Assembly (NCBI RefSeq): GCF_002221505.1
Contig: NZ_CP011036.1
Location: 558,001-622,000 of the forward strand
Origin: Pseudoalteromonas nigrifaciens
GTDB lineage: Bacteria > Pseudomonadota > Gammaproteobacteria > Enterobacterales > Alteromonadaceae
Length of the DNA stretch: 64,000 bases
Direction of reading: 5' to 3'
A model generated the notes under the pieces. The model did no database searches. It was given only the letters and a program-made list of their open reading frames with translations, and had not been told where the DNA came from. Positions 1-10,459 of the stretch are shown here, piece by piece. Made by a program: the position numbers and the translations under genes. The first letter of the stretch is position 1. Each line of letters begins with the position of its first letter.

Positions 1-37
1 TGGGTAATAACGTAAACATTTACGTTTAAATACGGCT

Positions 38-1057
38 TTAAATTAACTTGAGATCGATTGGCGTTTTACTTTTTTCACCGCCAATCTCTCTGACCAATTT
101 AGGCACTAAAAAACCAGGTAGGGCTTCTAACAGCTCTGCCATTATTTTTATTGCTTGCTCCTCACTAATGTCAAAGTGGCTTGCCCCTTCTACCTTATCT
201 AGCAAATGTAGATAATAGGGCAATACATCGGCATCAAATAACGCTTCACTTAAATTCACTTGTGCTGCAGTTGTATCGTTCACGTCTTTTAAAATAACCG
301 CTTGATTAAATAGCACTACACCTACTTGTTTAAGCTTTTGCATTGCGGCTTTAAAGTCGTCGTCTATTTCGTTGGCATGGTTTATATGATTAACAAACAC
401 AATTTTTAATGGCGACCTTGCAAGTCTTTCGCATAACTCATCGGTGATGCGCGCCGGAATAACCACCGGCAGACGGGTATGAATTCGCATGCGTTTAATT
501 TGTGGTAGTTGCTCAAGCTCATCTAAAAACCAACTAATGGCATCGTCTTTGGCCATAAGCGGATCGCCACCACTTAAAATCACTTCATTTATATTATTGT
601 CGGATTTTATATAGCTAAGCGCATCTAGCAGGCTACGCTTATTAAGTTGGTTTTCTTGATACGGAAAATGGCGTCTAAAACAATAGCGGCAATTTACTGC
701 ACAACCGGTTTTAAACATTACTAAAACACGCGATTTATACTTGTGTAATAGCCCTGGCTGCTGGTTACTTTGCTCAAGCAGGGGATCTTTATTAAAACCA
801 CTTTTAGTTAAGAATTCTTGATGGCGCGGCATAACTTGTAATAATAATGGATCGTTTGCATCGCCTTTACGCATTTTTTTTATAAATGGTATTGGCACAC
901 GAACTGGGAACAAGCTACGAGCTTTTATGTCGTTATCATGGACTTGGCTCGATAAACCGACCATTTCTAGCAACACTTTTGGGCAGGTAACTACATTTGC
1001 TAATTCTTTTTGCCAGTTTTTATGCAAATTTGCTTCATTTCTTTGTATCATTGGCAC
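38..1057 (-). CDS. epmB: EF-P (R)-beta-lysine modification: lysine 2,3-aminomutase EpmB
   Basis: Radical SAM, PLP-dependent enzyme that converts lysine to (R)-beta-lysine, the donor that EpmA attaches to elongation factor P. The protein has 339 residues, normal for EpmB and shorter than catabolic lysine aminomutases. The radical SAM cluster motif CAVNCRYC places cysteines at 119, 123 and 126. The C-terminal GGEKSKTP segment holds the candidate PLP-binding lysine (about 329-331). It is divergent from efp with only 35 bp between start codons, so the two genes share a promoter region. The efp-epmA neighbourhood fixes the role as EF-P modification rather than lysine catabolism. The first 37 bp of the window hold nothing I can name. 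Confidence 0.95.
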   Translation of the reverse strand: MPMIQRNEANLHKNWQKELANVVTCPKVLLEMVGLSSQVHDNDIKARSLFPVRVPIPFIKKMRKGDANDPLLLQVMPRHQEFLTKSGFNKDPLLEQSNQQPGLLHKYKSRVLVMFKTGCAVNCRYCFRRHFPYQENQLNKRSLLDALSYIKSDNNINEVILSGGDPLMAKDDAISWFLDELEQLPQIKRMRIHTRLPVVIPARITDELCERLARSPLKIVFVNHINHANEIDDDFKAAMQKLKQVGVVLFNQAVILKDVNDTTAAQVNLSEALFDADVLPYYLHLLDKVEGASHFDISEEQAIKIMAELLEALPGFLVPKLVREIGGEKSKTPIDLKLI

Positions 1058-1092
1058 GTAGATTACTCGAAAAAATATAAATAGAGGAAACG

Positions 1093-1659
1093 ATGGCGAA
1101 TTATAGCACCAACGAGTTCAAGGGCGGCCTAAAAATTATGATGGATGGCGAGCCTAGTAGTATCATAGAAAATGAAATGGTAAAACCTGGTAAAGGCCAA
1201 GCGTTTAACCGTGTTCGTATCCGTAAACTTATTTCAGGTAAAGTACTTGAAAAAACCTTTAAATCGGGTGAATCTGTTGAAGGTGCTGATGTAATGGATA
1301 CTGATTTAGCGTATTTATACACAGACGGCGAATTTTGGCATTTCATGAATAACGAAACATTTGAGCAAATTGCTGCTGACGAAAAAGCGTTAGGCGATGC
1401 GGGTAAATGGTTAGTTGAAAATGACGTGTGTACAATTACATTATGGAACGGTAATCCCATTGTAGTAACACCACCTAACTTTGTTGAGTTGGAGATCACT
1501 GAAACTGATCCGGGCCTTAAAGGTGATACAGCCGGAACTGGCGGTAAACCTGCAACATTAAGTACAGGTGCTGTAGTACGTGTTCCACTATTTGTACAAA
1601 TAGGCGAAGTTATTAAAGTAGACACTCGTAACGGTGAATACGTAAGCCGCGTTAAGTAA
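1093..1659 (+). CDS. efp: Elongation factor P
   Basis: Translation factor that relieves ribosome stalling at polyproline stretches. The 188 residues match the bacterial EF-P length. The KPGKGQAF loop places the modified lysine at residue 34, the position that is beta-lysylated in enterobacterial EF-P. Beta-barrel domain I is followed by two OB-type domains, ending in a motif of the TRNGEYVSR type. The ribosome binding site AGAGGAAA lies just before the ATG. The lysine at 34, rather than arginine, fits the EpmA/EpmB genes on both sides and argues against the EarP rhamnosylation route. Confidence 0.98.
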   Translation: MANYSTNEFKGGLKIMMDGEPSSIIENEMVKPGKGQAFNRVRIRKLISGKVLEKTFKSGESVEGADVMDTDLAYLYTDGEFWHFMNNETFEQIAADEKALGDAGKWLVENDVCTITLWNGNPIVVTPPNFVELEITETDPGLKGDTAGTGGKPATLSTGAVVRVPLFVQIGEVIKVDTRNGEYVSRVK

Positions 1660-1678
1660 TTTTAAGCGTCGCTTTATA

Positions 1679-1709
1679 AAATCCTAGCTTAAAAGCTGGG
1701 ATTTTTTTT
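1679..1709 (+). terminator. Intrinsic terminator or attenuator between efp and epmA
   Basis: A stem AATCCTAGCT/AGCTGGGATT (one G-U pair) around a short A-rich loop is followed by eight T. It ends 10 bp before the epmA start, so epmA transcription must come from read-through or from a promoter inside efp. Confidence 0.8.
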
Positions 1710-1718
1710 GGAGAAAAT

Positions 1719-2693
1719 ATGTCAGTAAATCTTTGGGCTCCCAGTGCAAGTATTGCAACACTTAAGCAGCGAGCTGTTATTTTACGCAGTATTCGCGAGT
1801 TCTTTTATGCTCGCAATGTAATGGAAGTAGAAACCCCCAGTTTAAGCGGAGCCAGTGTAACCGATATACACTTAGTGAGTTTTAACACTCGATTTGTAGG
1901 CCCAGGGCACGCCAGCGGCCTTGAGCTATATTTACAAACCTCTCCAGAGTTTGCAATGAAGCGCTTGTTAGCGGCGGGCTCAGGGCCTATATTTCAGTTG
2001 TGTAAAGCATTTAGAAACGAAGAAGCTGGCAGCCATCATAATCCTGAATTTACTATGCTGGAATGGTATAGACCAGGGTTTGACGAATTTGCATTAATGG
2101 CTGAAATAGATGAGCTAATGCAGCTTATTTTAGATGTTGCGCCGAGTGAACGGTTAACTTACCAACACGCATTTGAACAAGTACTTGGACTTGATCCTCT
2201 TACTGCTAGTTTAGAGCAATTACAACAACTTGCCTGCGAGCAAGGGTTTGCTGATATAGCTAAAAATGAAACGCATAGAGATACCTTACTGCAGCTTTTA
2301 TTTTGTATGAAAGTAGAGCCAACAATTGGCCAACATAAGCCGTGTTTTGTGTATCACTTTCCGGCATCGCAAGCAGCACTGGCACAAATTTGCGATCATG
2401 ACAGTCGCGTAGCAGGGCGGTTTGAGCTGTATTATAAAAATATGGAATTAGCTAATGGCTTTAACGAGCTAACTAATGCGACAGAGCAAGCTAAGCGTTT
2501 TAATGACGATAATGAATATCGTAAACAAAATGGCTTAAAGCAAGTACCAATGGATAAGCATTTAATTGCTGCGCTTGAACATGGATTGGCGCCTTGTGCA
2601 GGGGTAGCGCTGGGCATAGACAGGCTAGTAATGTTAGCCACGCAAAAGAGTAATATAAAAGAAGTTATTGCGTTTGATGTGACAAGGGCTTAA
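1719..2693 (+). CDS. epmA: EF-P--(R)-beta-lysine ligase EpmA (LysRS paralogue)
   Basis: Activates (R)-beta-lysine as an adenylate and transfers it to Lys34 of EF-P. At 324 residues it is only the class II catalytic core of lysyl-tRNA synthetase; the N-terminal anticodon-binding OB domain is missing, as expected for EpmA (GenX/PoxA). Class II motif 2 lies around residues 97-117 (FRNEEAG...[10 protein letters not shown]) and motif 3 near the C terminus ([12 protein letters not shown]). The start is supported by the GGAGAA ribosome binding site directly after the preceding terminator. A true lysS is also present at 42-43.6 kb, so this copy is not the housekeeping synthetase. Confidence 0.96.
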   Translation: MSVNLWAPSASIATLKQRAVILRSIREFFYARNVMEVETPSLSGASVTDIHLVSFNTRFVGPGHASGLELYLQTSPEFAMKRLLAAGSGPIFQLCKAFRNEEAGSHHNPEFTMLEWYRPGFDEFALMAEIDELMQLILDVAPSERLTYQHAFEQVLGLDPLTASLEQLQQLACEQGFADIAKNETHRDTLLQLLFCMKVEPTIGQHKPCFVYHFPASQAALAQICDHDSRVAGRFELYYKNMELANGFNELTNATEQAKRFNDDNEYRKQNGLKQVPMDKHLIAALEHGLAPCAGVALGIDRLVMLATQKSNIKEVIAFDVTRA

Positions 2694-2767
2694 AGCAACT
2701 TAACATGCAGGGGGGCTGTCAGTTAGTAACTAACCTCTCGCATGATCAGGCTCTACGACTAGCACAT

Positions 2768-2803
2768 AAAAAACCGCATTTATTTTAATAAACGCGGTTT
2801 TTT
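2768..2803. terminator. Bidirectional terminator between convergent epmA and TonB receptor gene
   Basis: Near-perfect inverted repeat with an AAAAAACCGC arm, a short TTTATTTTAATAAA centre and a GCGGTTTTTT arm, with A and T runs on the outer sides, so it can work on both strands. It lies between the convergent epmA and receptor genes. Confidence 0.85.
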
Positions 2804-2833
2804 AACAGAGTACTAAAAGCTGTCAGCTTTACT

Positions 2834-4966
2834 TTATAAATTAAGTGTAAAGGTAACGCCAGCTACACGTGGCTCACCTAGTTGGGTGTAGGTATGATCA
2901 GCGTAACCATCAAGTGGGTTGTTGCCAAACTCAAAACCGCGAGTAGGTACTGTTTCGTCAAACACGTTACGTGCCCAGGCGCGTACAGCCCAGCTATCGG
3001 CTTCATAACCTAAGCTTACATTCACTAAGTTACTGTTTGGTGCCTGTGCATTATGGCTATCTGAGAAGTAATAATCGTCTTTGCCTTCAACACCTACCAT
3101 GGCATAAAGCTCGTTGGTAAGGTTATAACGAGCACTCAGTGCGTATTGATATTTAGGTGACTGTGCTTGGTCGCGACCGTCTTGGTTTAAACCCGCTTTA
3201 GTTACAAATTTATTTATTTTAGTATTTAAATAACCAGCACTACCGGTAATAAGTAAATCGTCGGTTAGCTGATAGCTACCTTCAAGTTCAAGGCCATAGT
3301 TACTGCCAGAGCTCGCGTTATCTACATAACCGGTAAACTTCTGATCTTGTACTTGCCATGACTTTAACTGAATGTTGTCGCGGTGCATGTAAAACGCAGC
3401 TAAACGTAGAATAAATTTATCATCAAGGGATGATCCCTTAACACCAAACTCACCGCTCCATAAGTATTCTGGATCAAAACTGGTGTGTTGTTTAAAAAAT
3501 TCAGCATCAAGGTTTAAGCCTTCATCTTTGGCTTTAGCGAGCGCTTCTGAGTTAATGCCGCCTGCTTTATAACCACGGGTAATGCTGGTGTAGATCATGG
3601 TGCGATCAATTACTTGGTACTCAAGCGCTATTTTTCCGCCAACCATAATGTCGTCGGTATCTTCAATAAAACCGTTATTATCGGTGTAATCACCTTGGTA
3701 TTGCTCAACACGTAAGCCAGTAATTAAGGTGGTTTTAGGCCCAATAGGAGTCGCTAATTGGCCATATACTGCCACGTTATTGGTTTCATACGTTGAGTTA
3801 AATGGGCTAGCTAACCAGGTATATTGGCGTTCTAAATCTACGTCGCGGTTTTGATAGTAAAGACCTGCAACCCAGTTGCCGGTTTTGCTTTTAAATTGTA
3901 AATCGACCCCTTGATCATCGCGATCGCGGCTGTAAACATCAGTTGAGCTGTAACCTTCAGGGTGCAAACCGGCGGCGCAAAGCTGTGGTTTACTCGGATC
4001 GTTACATACCCAATCTTCATCAAAGCTATAAAATAATTCACTGTCGATTGCCGATAAGCTTAGGTTTACGTCAAATAAATCAAAGCCCGTATACGTGTTA
4101 TTTAGACCGATAGCGTAACTTAATTGGTTATCTTCACCGGGTTCATCGGCAACACTGTTACGGCCGTTATCAAGTGCGAAGGTATCGTAACCGTTATTAA
4201 TATCAATATAGTGTAGATTTAATTCTGTGCGTAAATTGGCAGTCACTTGGCTGTTTAATTTAAAGCGAGCTACTTGCTCGTCTTGCCCTTGAGTTGGCTT
4301 ATTTAGGTATAGGTTATCTACATAGCCATCTGATTTTCTACGAAAGTAGCTAACACGAGCGCTGGTATCGTCGGTTAAACCTGTACTTGCAGCAAGACCA
4401 GCTTCGCGGCTGTTATAAGTGCCTGCACCTACTTGTAGTTTTAAACTAGGATCGCTTGTTGCTTGCGCCGATTGCATTTGGATCATACCGGCCATACCGT
4501 CGGCACCAAAGCGTGTACCTTGTGGGCCACGGTAAATTTCTACTTGGTCAATATCAAATAATAATGCACTGCCACCAAGGCCTGAGTAGTTAATGCCATC
4601 AATAACTAAACCAACCGAAGGATTTATGGGGTCAACAAACTGTGAACGTAGTCCTACGCCACGAATTTGAATATAACGACCGCGAGAAGCTCCAGAAGCA
4701 AAATTAATATTGGCAGTACTCCCAAGCATTTCATCTAGGTAGGTTGCACCTCGTAAATTAACTTCATCTTCGCTAAATAAGCTGGCGCTAGCACTTAAGG
4801 TTTGAATGCTTTCTCGTTGAAAATCACCAGTAACAACAATGCGTTCTAGATCTGTATCGTCAGCGTTGGCGGTAACTGATGCACCAAACAGTGGTAATAA
4901 TGCGGCGGTAATTAAAGACAAACGTAAGTTCATTAAGTTACTTAACTCCATTTTAGGGACTTGCAT
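2834..4966 (-). CDS. TonB-dependent outer membrane receptor
   Basis: Outer-membrane gated channel of the TonB-dependent family; the substrate is not evident. An N-terminal signal peptide (hydrophobic LITAALLPLFGASVTA, cut near ANADD) is followed by a plug domain with IVVTGDF, IQIRGVGLR and YRGPQGTRFGADGMAG, then a long beta-barrel ending in aromatic-rich strands and a C-terminal leucine. At 710 residues it is in the usual range. The extended start at 4966 has no ribosome binding site; the ATG at 4933 (MNLRLSLI...) is preceded by GGAG about 12 nt upstream and gives a normal signal peptide, so I prefer 4933. No siderophore or sugar genes adjoin, so the ligand remains open. The YIQIRGVGLRSQ/iron-complex style plug is seen in several receptor subfamilies. 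Confidence 0.9.
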   Translation of the reverse strand: MQVPKMELSNLMNLRLSLITAALLPLFGASVTANADDTDLERIVVTGDFQRESIQTLSASASLFSEDEVNLRGATYLDEMLGSTANINFASGASRGRYIQIRGVGLRSQFVDPINPSVGLVIDGINYSGLGGSALLFDIDQVEIYRGPQGTRFGADGMAGMIQMQSAQATSDPSLKLQVGAGTYNSREAGLAASTGLTDDTSARVSYFRRKSDGYVDNLYLNKPTQGQDEQVARFKLNSQVTANLRTELNLHYIDINNGYDTFALDNGRNSVADEPGEDNQLSYAIGLNNTYTGFDLFDVNLSLSAIDSELFYSFDEDWVCNDPSKPQLCAAGLHPEGYSSTDVYSRDRDDQGVDLQFKSKTGNWVAGLYYQNRDVDLERQYTWLASPFNSTYETNNVAVYGQLATPIGPKTTLITGLRVEQYQGDYTDNNGFIEDTDDIMVGGKIALEYQVIDRTMIYTSITRGYKAGGINSEALAKAKDEGLNLDAEFFKQHTSFDPEYLWSGEFGVKGSSLDDKFILRLAAFYMHRDNIQLKSWQVQDQKFTGYVDNASSGSNYGLELEGSYQLTDDLLITGSAGYLNTKINKFVTKAGLNQDGRDQAQSPKYQYALSARYNLTNELYAMVGVEGKDDYYFSDSHNAQAPNSNLVNVSLGYEADSWAVRAWARNVFDETVPTRGFEFGNNPLDGYADHTYTQLGEPRVAGVTFTLNL

Positions 4967-5035
4967 GGTAGCAATTATTTCAGTACATGTGCTATAAACG
5001 CGGCAATTATACGTTAAATAATTTGGATTACGAAT

Positions 5036-5437
5036 ATGACCTTTACAGTAGACTTTAAAGTGCGTGACTACGAATGCGACCTACAAGGCATTGTAAATAA
5101 TAGTGTGTATTTTAATTACTTAGAGCATGCGCGCCATGAATTTTTGCATGCACATGGGGTTGATTTTGCTCAGCTTGCCAAAGATAAAATTAACCTGGTC
5201 GTGATGCGCAGCGAAATGGATTATAAACAGTCATTATTACCGGGCGATGAATTTTATGTAGCTGTAGAGCCACAACGTATTAGCCGACTTAAATTTGCTT
5301 TTAAACAAACTCTGATCCGTAAACACGATGAAAGAATAATGCTTAATGCATTGGTAATCGGCACAGCTTTAAATGAAAAAGGTCGGCCATTTTTACCAGC
5401 GCAAATAGATAATTTATTTAAAACGGATTCTGAATAA
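5036..5437 (+). CDS. Acyl-CoA thioesterase, 4-HBA-CoA/YbgC-like hotdog family
   Basis: Single hotdog-fold thioesterase of 133 residues that would hydrolyse a small acyl-CoA in the cytoplasm. The motif DYECDLQGIVNNSVYFNYLE near residues 11-30 contains the catalytic aspartate and the helix start typical of the 4HBT/YbgC group. A second conserved part is the MDYKQSLLPGDEF strand region. It is divergent from the TonB receptor gene and stands alone. The substrate cannot be read from the sequence; it is not in a tol-pal cluster, so calling it YbgC itself would be unjustified. Confidence 0.85.
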   Translation: MTFTVDFKVRDYECDLQGIVNNSVYFNYLEHARHEFLHAHGVDFAQLAKDKINLVVMRSEMDYKQSLLPGDEFYVAVEPQRISRLKFAFKQTLIRKHDERIMLNALVIGTALNEKGRPFLPAQIDNLFKTDSE

Positions 5438-5560
5438 AAAAACAGCGTAATTTTCAAACTATCTTAGAATAAAATTTACACTTTAAACATGTATTTTTAA
5501 CGGATTAACTCGCTAAAAATTGTTATTATTACAGTAATTAGACAAATAATTAGTAATAAC

Positions 5561-5959
5561 ATGAAATTAGCAGCAATACCCATGCTTATAATCGGTTTAT
5601 GTGTTGGTTGTGCATCAACGCAAACGGTTACCTCAGAGCAGCTTAAACATACTCAATGGCAGTTATCACGTATTGATGGCCTAGCTATTCCGCCTTCGTT
5701 TAATGCGTCGGTGGGTTTTATTGAAGCACTGCAAGTCAATGGTTTTGCTGGCTGCAATAATTTTTTTGGTGAAGGTGAGCTGGACGATAGTAGCTTAACA
5801 GTTAACAAAATAGGGATGACCCGTAAGTCGTGTGGCCAACAACTTGATAAGTTTGAGCAGCAGTTACTACACGCACTGCAACAAGGCGCGCAGCTTAAAA
5901 TGCAAGACCAGCAATTGGTAATGCAGGGCGAGAAAACATTTGTATTTATTGCGAAATAA
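5561..5959 (+). CDS. META domain lipoprotein (HslJ-like)
   Basis: Small lipoprotein of 132 residues. The signal peptide MKLAAIPMLIIGLCVGC ends at a candidate lipidated cysteine (residue 17); the lipobox is slightly unusual (CVGC). The rest is one META/HslJ domain: WQLSRIDG, then NGFAGCNNFFGE, then KIGMTRKSCGQQ and a final VMQGEKTFVF strand. Family members in E. coli (HslJ) are linked to heat and novobiocin response; the exact role is unknown. The gene is monocistronic with its own terminator directly after the stop codon. Confidence 0.85.
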   Translation: MKLAAIPMLIIGLCVGCASTQTVTSEQLKHTQWQLSRIDGLAIPPSFNASVGFIEALQVNGFAGCNNFFGEGELDDSSLTVNKIGMTRKSCGQQLDKFEQQLLHALQQGAQLKMQDQQLVMQGEKTFVFIAK

Positions 5960-5988
5960 AAAACGCCCTCTTGCAGGCGATTTTTAAC
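5958..5988 (+). terminator. Terminator of the META lipoprotein gene
   Basis: AAAAACGCC and GGCGATTTTT arms around CTCTTGCA, overlapping the stop codon, followed by a T run. The stem has one bulged A. Confidence 0.65.
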
Positions 5989-6043
5989 TGGCGTACACTC
6001 AACGCTGATTTGCTAGATACTATTCGCAAATTAATAAATTACA

Positions 6044-6122
6044 AATACCAATTTGATACCTAAGCAACTTAGCATTGCAGCTGCAGTTATAAGTGGCAAA
6101 GGTATATTTAATAATTGGTATT
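6044..6122. repeat. Small inverted repeat upstream of the TPP riboswitch
   Basis: AATACCAATT (6044-6053) recurs as the inverse AATTGGTATT (6113-6122), enclosing about 59 bp. The arms are 10 bp and exact. It could be a remnant of a small repeat element or a promoter-region palindrome; it ends just before the first riboswitch stem. Confidence 0.4.
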
Positions 6123-6124
6123 AA

Positions 6125-6226
6125 TACTTGTCGGAGTGCCTAACTAAATAATTAGTTAAGGCTGAGATCGCGAAAGCGGGATCCGTGAACCTGATCAGGC
6201 TAATACCTGCGTAGGGAACAAGCTGC
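6125..6226 (+). ncRNA. TPP riboswitch (THI element) of the thiC operon
   Basis: Aptamer that binds thiamine pyrophosphate and lowers expression of the thiamine operon. The conserved boxes are in order: CTTGTCGGAGTGC, then GGCTGAGAT, then GATCCGTGAACCTGATCAGG, CTAATACCTGCG and TAGGGAACAAG. The P1 stem pairs CTTGT with ACAAG. The variable P3 arm contains TAACTAAATAATTAGTTA. A terminator hairpin follows within 10 bp, so control is probably by transcription termination, and thiC starts about 180 bp further on. Confidence 0.96.
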
Positions 6227-6234
6227 CTAAAATA

Positions 6235-6257
6235 GGACGCTTGTGCGTCTTTTTTTA
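6235..6257 (+). terminator. Expression-platform terminator of the TPP riboswitch
   Basis: GGACGC-TTGT-GCGTCT followed by seven T. It comes directly after the aptamer and 150 bp before thiC, which is the arrangement expected for riboswitch-controlled attenuation. Confidence 0.8.
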
Positions 6258-6403
6258 TGCGTACAAGTTATACCATCCGGTATTAAGTTCTGTTGGCTGC
6301 CAAGATTGGCTATGACAGTAAACTGCCTAACCAATCTACGATCCAATAAGGCATTTTGCCTTCTCAATTCTTCGTACAAGACAACCCATAAACTATGAGG
6401 TAA

Positions 6404-8359
<1,956 letters not shown>

Positions 8360-8377
8360 GTCAGCTTAAGGTATTGG

Positions 8378-8433
8378 GCTGCGAGCAGCGAGGGGAGTTT
8401 AATACCTTGCTGCTCGTAGTGAGAGCTCGCAGC
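8378..8433 (+). promoter_or_regulatory. Competing hairpins between thiC and thiO
   Basis: GCTGCGAGC at 8378-8386 can pair with two downstream partners: with GCTGCTCGTAG at about 8409-8419 (as part of an arm 8379-8394 with 8405-8419) or with GCTCGCAGC at 8425-8433. The second partner ends just before the thiO ribosome binding site (AAAAGGAA). The two pairings exclude each other. There is no T run, so this could be mRNA processing or stability control, translation control, or simply a palindromic repeat element. No function is shown. Confidence 0.5.
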
Positions 8434-8447
8434 TAAAAGGAACTTTT

Positions 8448-9449
8448 ATGTTTTACAATATTGCAGTGGTGGGGTTTGGTTTGACCGGTAGATTGGCGGC
8501 GCTTGAGTTGAGCAAGCAACACCGAGTTACTGTATTTGAGGCTGATAATGAACATACCCAAAACAGTGCGGGCAAGGTGGCTGCGGCTATGCTTGCTCCT
8601 CTTGCTGAGTCGGTATTGTGCGAGGCTGATTTAGCTTTAATGGGACTTGATTCTATAAAGCGTTGGCCTGGGGTTATTGATGAGCTTGATAGTGAGGTTT
8701 TTTTTCAACAGCAGGGCACATTAGTTGTCGCGCATCAGCAAGATAAAGGCGATTTACTAAGCTTTGCTCAGCGGCTAAAACCGTTAGCTAATTATACCGG
8801 GGAGTCGGTGAACTCCCAGCAAATTGAAATGTTAGAGCCTGAGCTTGCTAATCGTTTTAGTCAGGGATTATTTTTACCCTGCGACGGGCAAATAGATAAT
8901 CAGGCATTTTATCAAGCCAGCTTTACACAACTTAATAAGCGCAAAGTAAAGTTTGTATTTAATCAACGGGTCACGATTAACGATAATAAAATTAATAACC
9001 GAGAGTTTGATTATATTATTGATTGCCGAGGGCTTGGCGCAAAAGATGATAAGCCTCTGCGGGGCGTACGTGGAGAAGTCGCTAGATTATACGCGCCAGA
9101 GGTGAGTTTAACGAGGCCCGTGCGCTTAATGCATCCGCGTTACCCCATTTATATAGCGCCTAAACCCAATAATGAATACGTAATTGGCGCGACTGAAATA
9201 GAGTCGCAAGATACAGGCCCAGCCACAGTGCGCTCTGCTTTAGAGTTACTTTCGGCAGCTTATACAGTGCACAGCGGTTTTGCCGAAGCGCGGCTATTAA
9301 ATATTCAAACAGGATTACGCCCGGCATTTTGCGATAACCGCCCACAAGTAACACACGTTGGGCGAGTTATTAGCATTAATGGCTTATATCGTCATGGTTA
9401 CATGTTAGCGCCAAGTTTAGTGGCAAATGCCCTTTTATGCATAGAGTGA
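8448..9449 (+). CDS. thiO: Glycine oxidase ThiO (FAD-dependent)
   Basis: Oxidises glycine to iminoglycine, which feeds thiazole synthase. The N-terminal dinucleotide-binding motif VVGFGLTGRLAA and the DAO-family pattern through 333 residues support a flavin amine oxidase of the D-amino-acid oxidase type. The C-terminal motif RPAFCDNRPQV followed by NGLYRHGYMLAP is typical of ThiO-like proteins. Position between thiC and thiS fixes the role. The operon has no thiH, so this cell would make the thiazole nitrogen donor by the oxygen-dependent route. The ATG follows an AAAAGGAAC ribosome binding site. Confidence 0.9.
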   Translation: MFYNIAVVGFGLTGRLAALELSKQHRVTVFEADNEHTQNSAGKVAAAMLAPLAESVLCEADLALMGLDSIKRWPGVIDELDSEVFFQQQGTLVVAHQQDKGDLLSFAQRLKPLANYTGESVNSQQIEMLEPELANRFSQGLFLPCDGQIDNQAFYQASFTQLNKRKVKFVFNQRVTINDNKINNREFDYIIDCRGLGAKDDKPLRGVRGEVARLYAPEVSLTRPVRLMHPRYPIYIAPKPNNEYVIGATEIESQDTGPATVRSALELLSAAYTVHSGFAEARLLNIQTGLRPAFCDNRPQVTHVGRVISINGLYRHGYMLAPSLVANALLCIE

Positions 9450-9456
9450 AAATTAA

Positions 9457-9651
9457 ATGAACATAACAATTAATGGTGAGTTAATAGCTATTAGCAGTAA
9501 TAAGCTCATTAACTGTTTGCAAGATTTTGGTGGTGTTGCGCCATTTGCGGTGGCGATTAATGGTGAGTTTATACCGCAAAGCCAGCATAGCGATTATCAA
9601 TTAACTGAGGGTGATAGTATTGAGCTGCTCTCGCCGATTCAGGGCGGATAA
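9457..9651 (+). CDS. thiS: Sulfur carrier protein ThiS
   Basis: Ubiquitin-like 64-residue sulfur carrier. The C terminus ends in SPIQGG; the terminal diglycine is adenylated by ThiF and becomes the thiocarboxylate donor for the thiazole ring. The small beta-grasp core starts [12 protein letters not shown]. It lies 7 bp after thiO and 5 bp before thiG, so translation is probably coupled. Confidence 0.96.
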   Translation: MNITINGELIAISSNKLINCLQDFGGVAPFAVAINGEFIPQSQHSDYQLTEGDSIELLSPIQGG

Positions 9652-9656
9652 CAGCT

Positions 9657-10448
9657 ATGCTAAATAATGACTATTTAACTATTTATGGTGAGCAAATAAA
9701 AAGCCGATTACTAATAGGCTCGGCGCTTTACCCGTCGCCTGCAGTGATGAATGAATCGATTGTTGCATCGGGCGCTGAAATAGTCACGGTGTCGCTTAGG
9801 CGTCAGCAAAGTGCGGCTGCGGGTGATGATTTTTGGCAGTTAATAAAAAATACTGGGCTTAAAATTTTACCAAATACAGCAGGGTGTCATAGTGTTAAAG
9901 AGGCCATTACGCTTGCTAAAATGTGCCGTGAAGTGTTTGCTACCGATTGGATTAAGCTTGAACTGATAGGGGACGATTACAACTTGCAGCCCGATCCATT
10001 TGCACTGCTTGAGGCAACTAAAATACTGATTGATGATGGTTTTAAAGTACTGCCATATTGCACAGACGATTTAGTGCTGTGCCAGCGTTTAAATGCTTTA
10101 GGCTGTGAAGTATTAATGCCATGGGGTGCACCCATTGGTACAGGTAAAGGCTTGTTAAACAGTTATAATTTAAAAACAATCAGAGAGCGCTTACCAGAGA
10201 CAACATTAATAGTGGATGCTGGTTTAGGTTTGCCCTCGCATGCCTGCCAAGCACTTGAACTAGGGTATGATGCAGTATTATTAAATTCGGCGATTGCTGG
10301 AGCGGGTTGCCCTATAACCATGAGCCGAGCATTTAAAGCCGCGGTAGAGGCTGGACGTTTTGCATATAACGCCAAAGCAATGCCTGAAAAAGACGTTGCA
10401 GCCCCTTCAACCCCGACTATGGGTATGCCATTTTGGCATCAAGAATAA
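9657..10448 (+). CDS. thiG: Thiazole synthase ThiG
   Basis: Builds the thiazole phosphate from deoxyxylulose phosphate, iminoglycine and ThiS thiocarboxylate. It is a 263-residue TIM barrel with [12 protein letters not shown] at the N terminus, the active-site lysine in [16 protein letters not shown] (near residue 100), [11 protein letters not shown] and the phosphate-binding [10 protein letters not shown] segment. The next gene starts 12 bp after its stop codon. Confidence 0.97.
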   Translation: MLNNDYLTIYGEQIKSRLLIGSALYPSPAVMNESIVASGAEIVTVSLRRQQSAAAGDDFWQLIKNTGLKILPNTAGCHSVKEAITLAKMCREVFATDWIKLELIGDDYNLQPDPFALLEATKILIDDGFKVLPYCTDDLVLCQRLNALGCEVLMPWGAPIGTGKGLLNSYNLKTIRERLPETTLIVDAGLGLPSHACQALELGYDAVLLNSAIAGAGCPITMSRAFKAAVEAGRFAYNAKAMPEKDVAAPSTPTMGMPFWHQE

Positions 10449-10459
10449 GTGAGACGAAT

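Noticed and set aside
1101..1625. 174-codon open frame antisense to efp
   Set aside because: It lies entirely within efp on the other strand; its translation is low-complexity Ser/Pro/Thr-rich and resembles no family. efp is certain.
2700..2765. Palindrome GTTAGTAACTAAC behind epmA as an operator
   Set aside because: It lies between convergent genes, before their shared terminator, where an operator makes little sense; probably chance.
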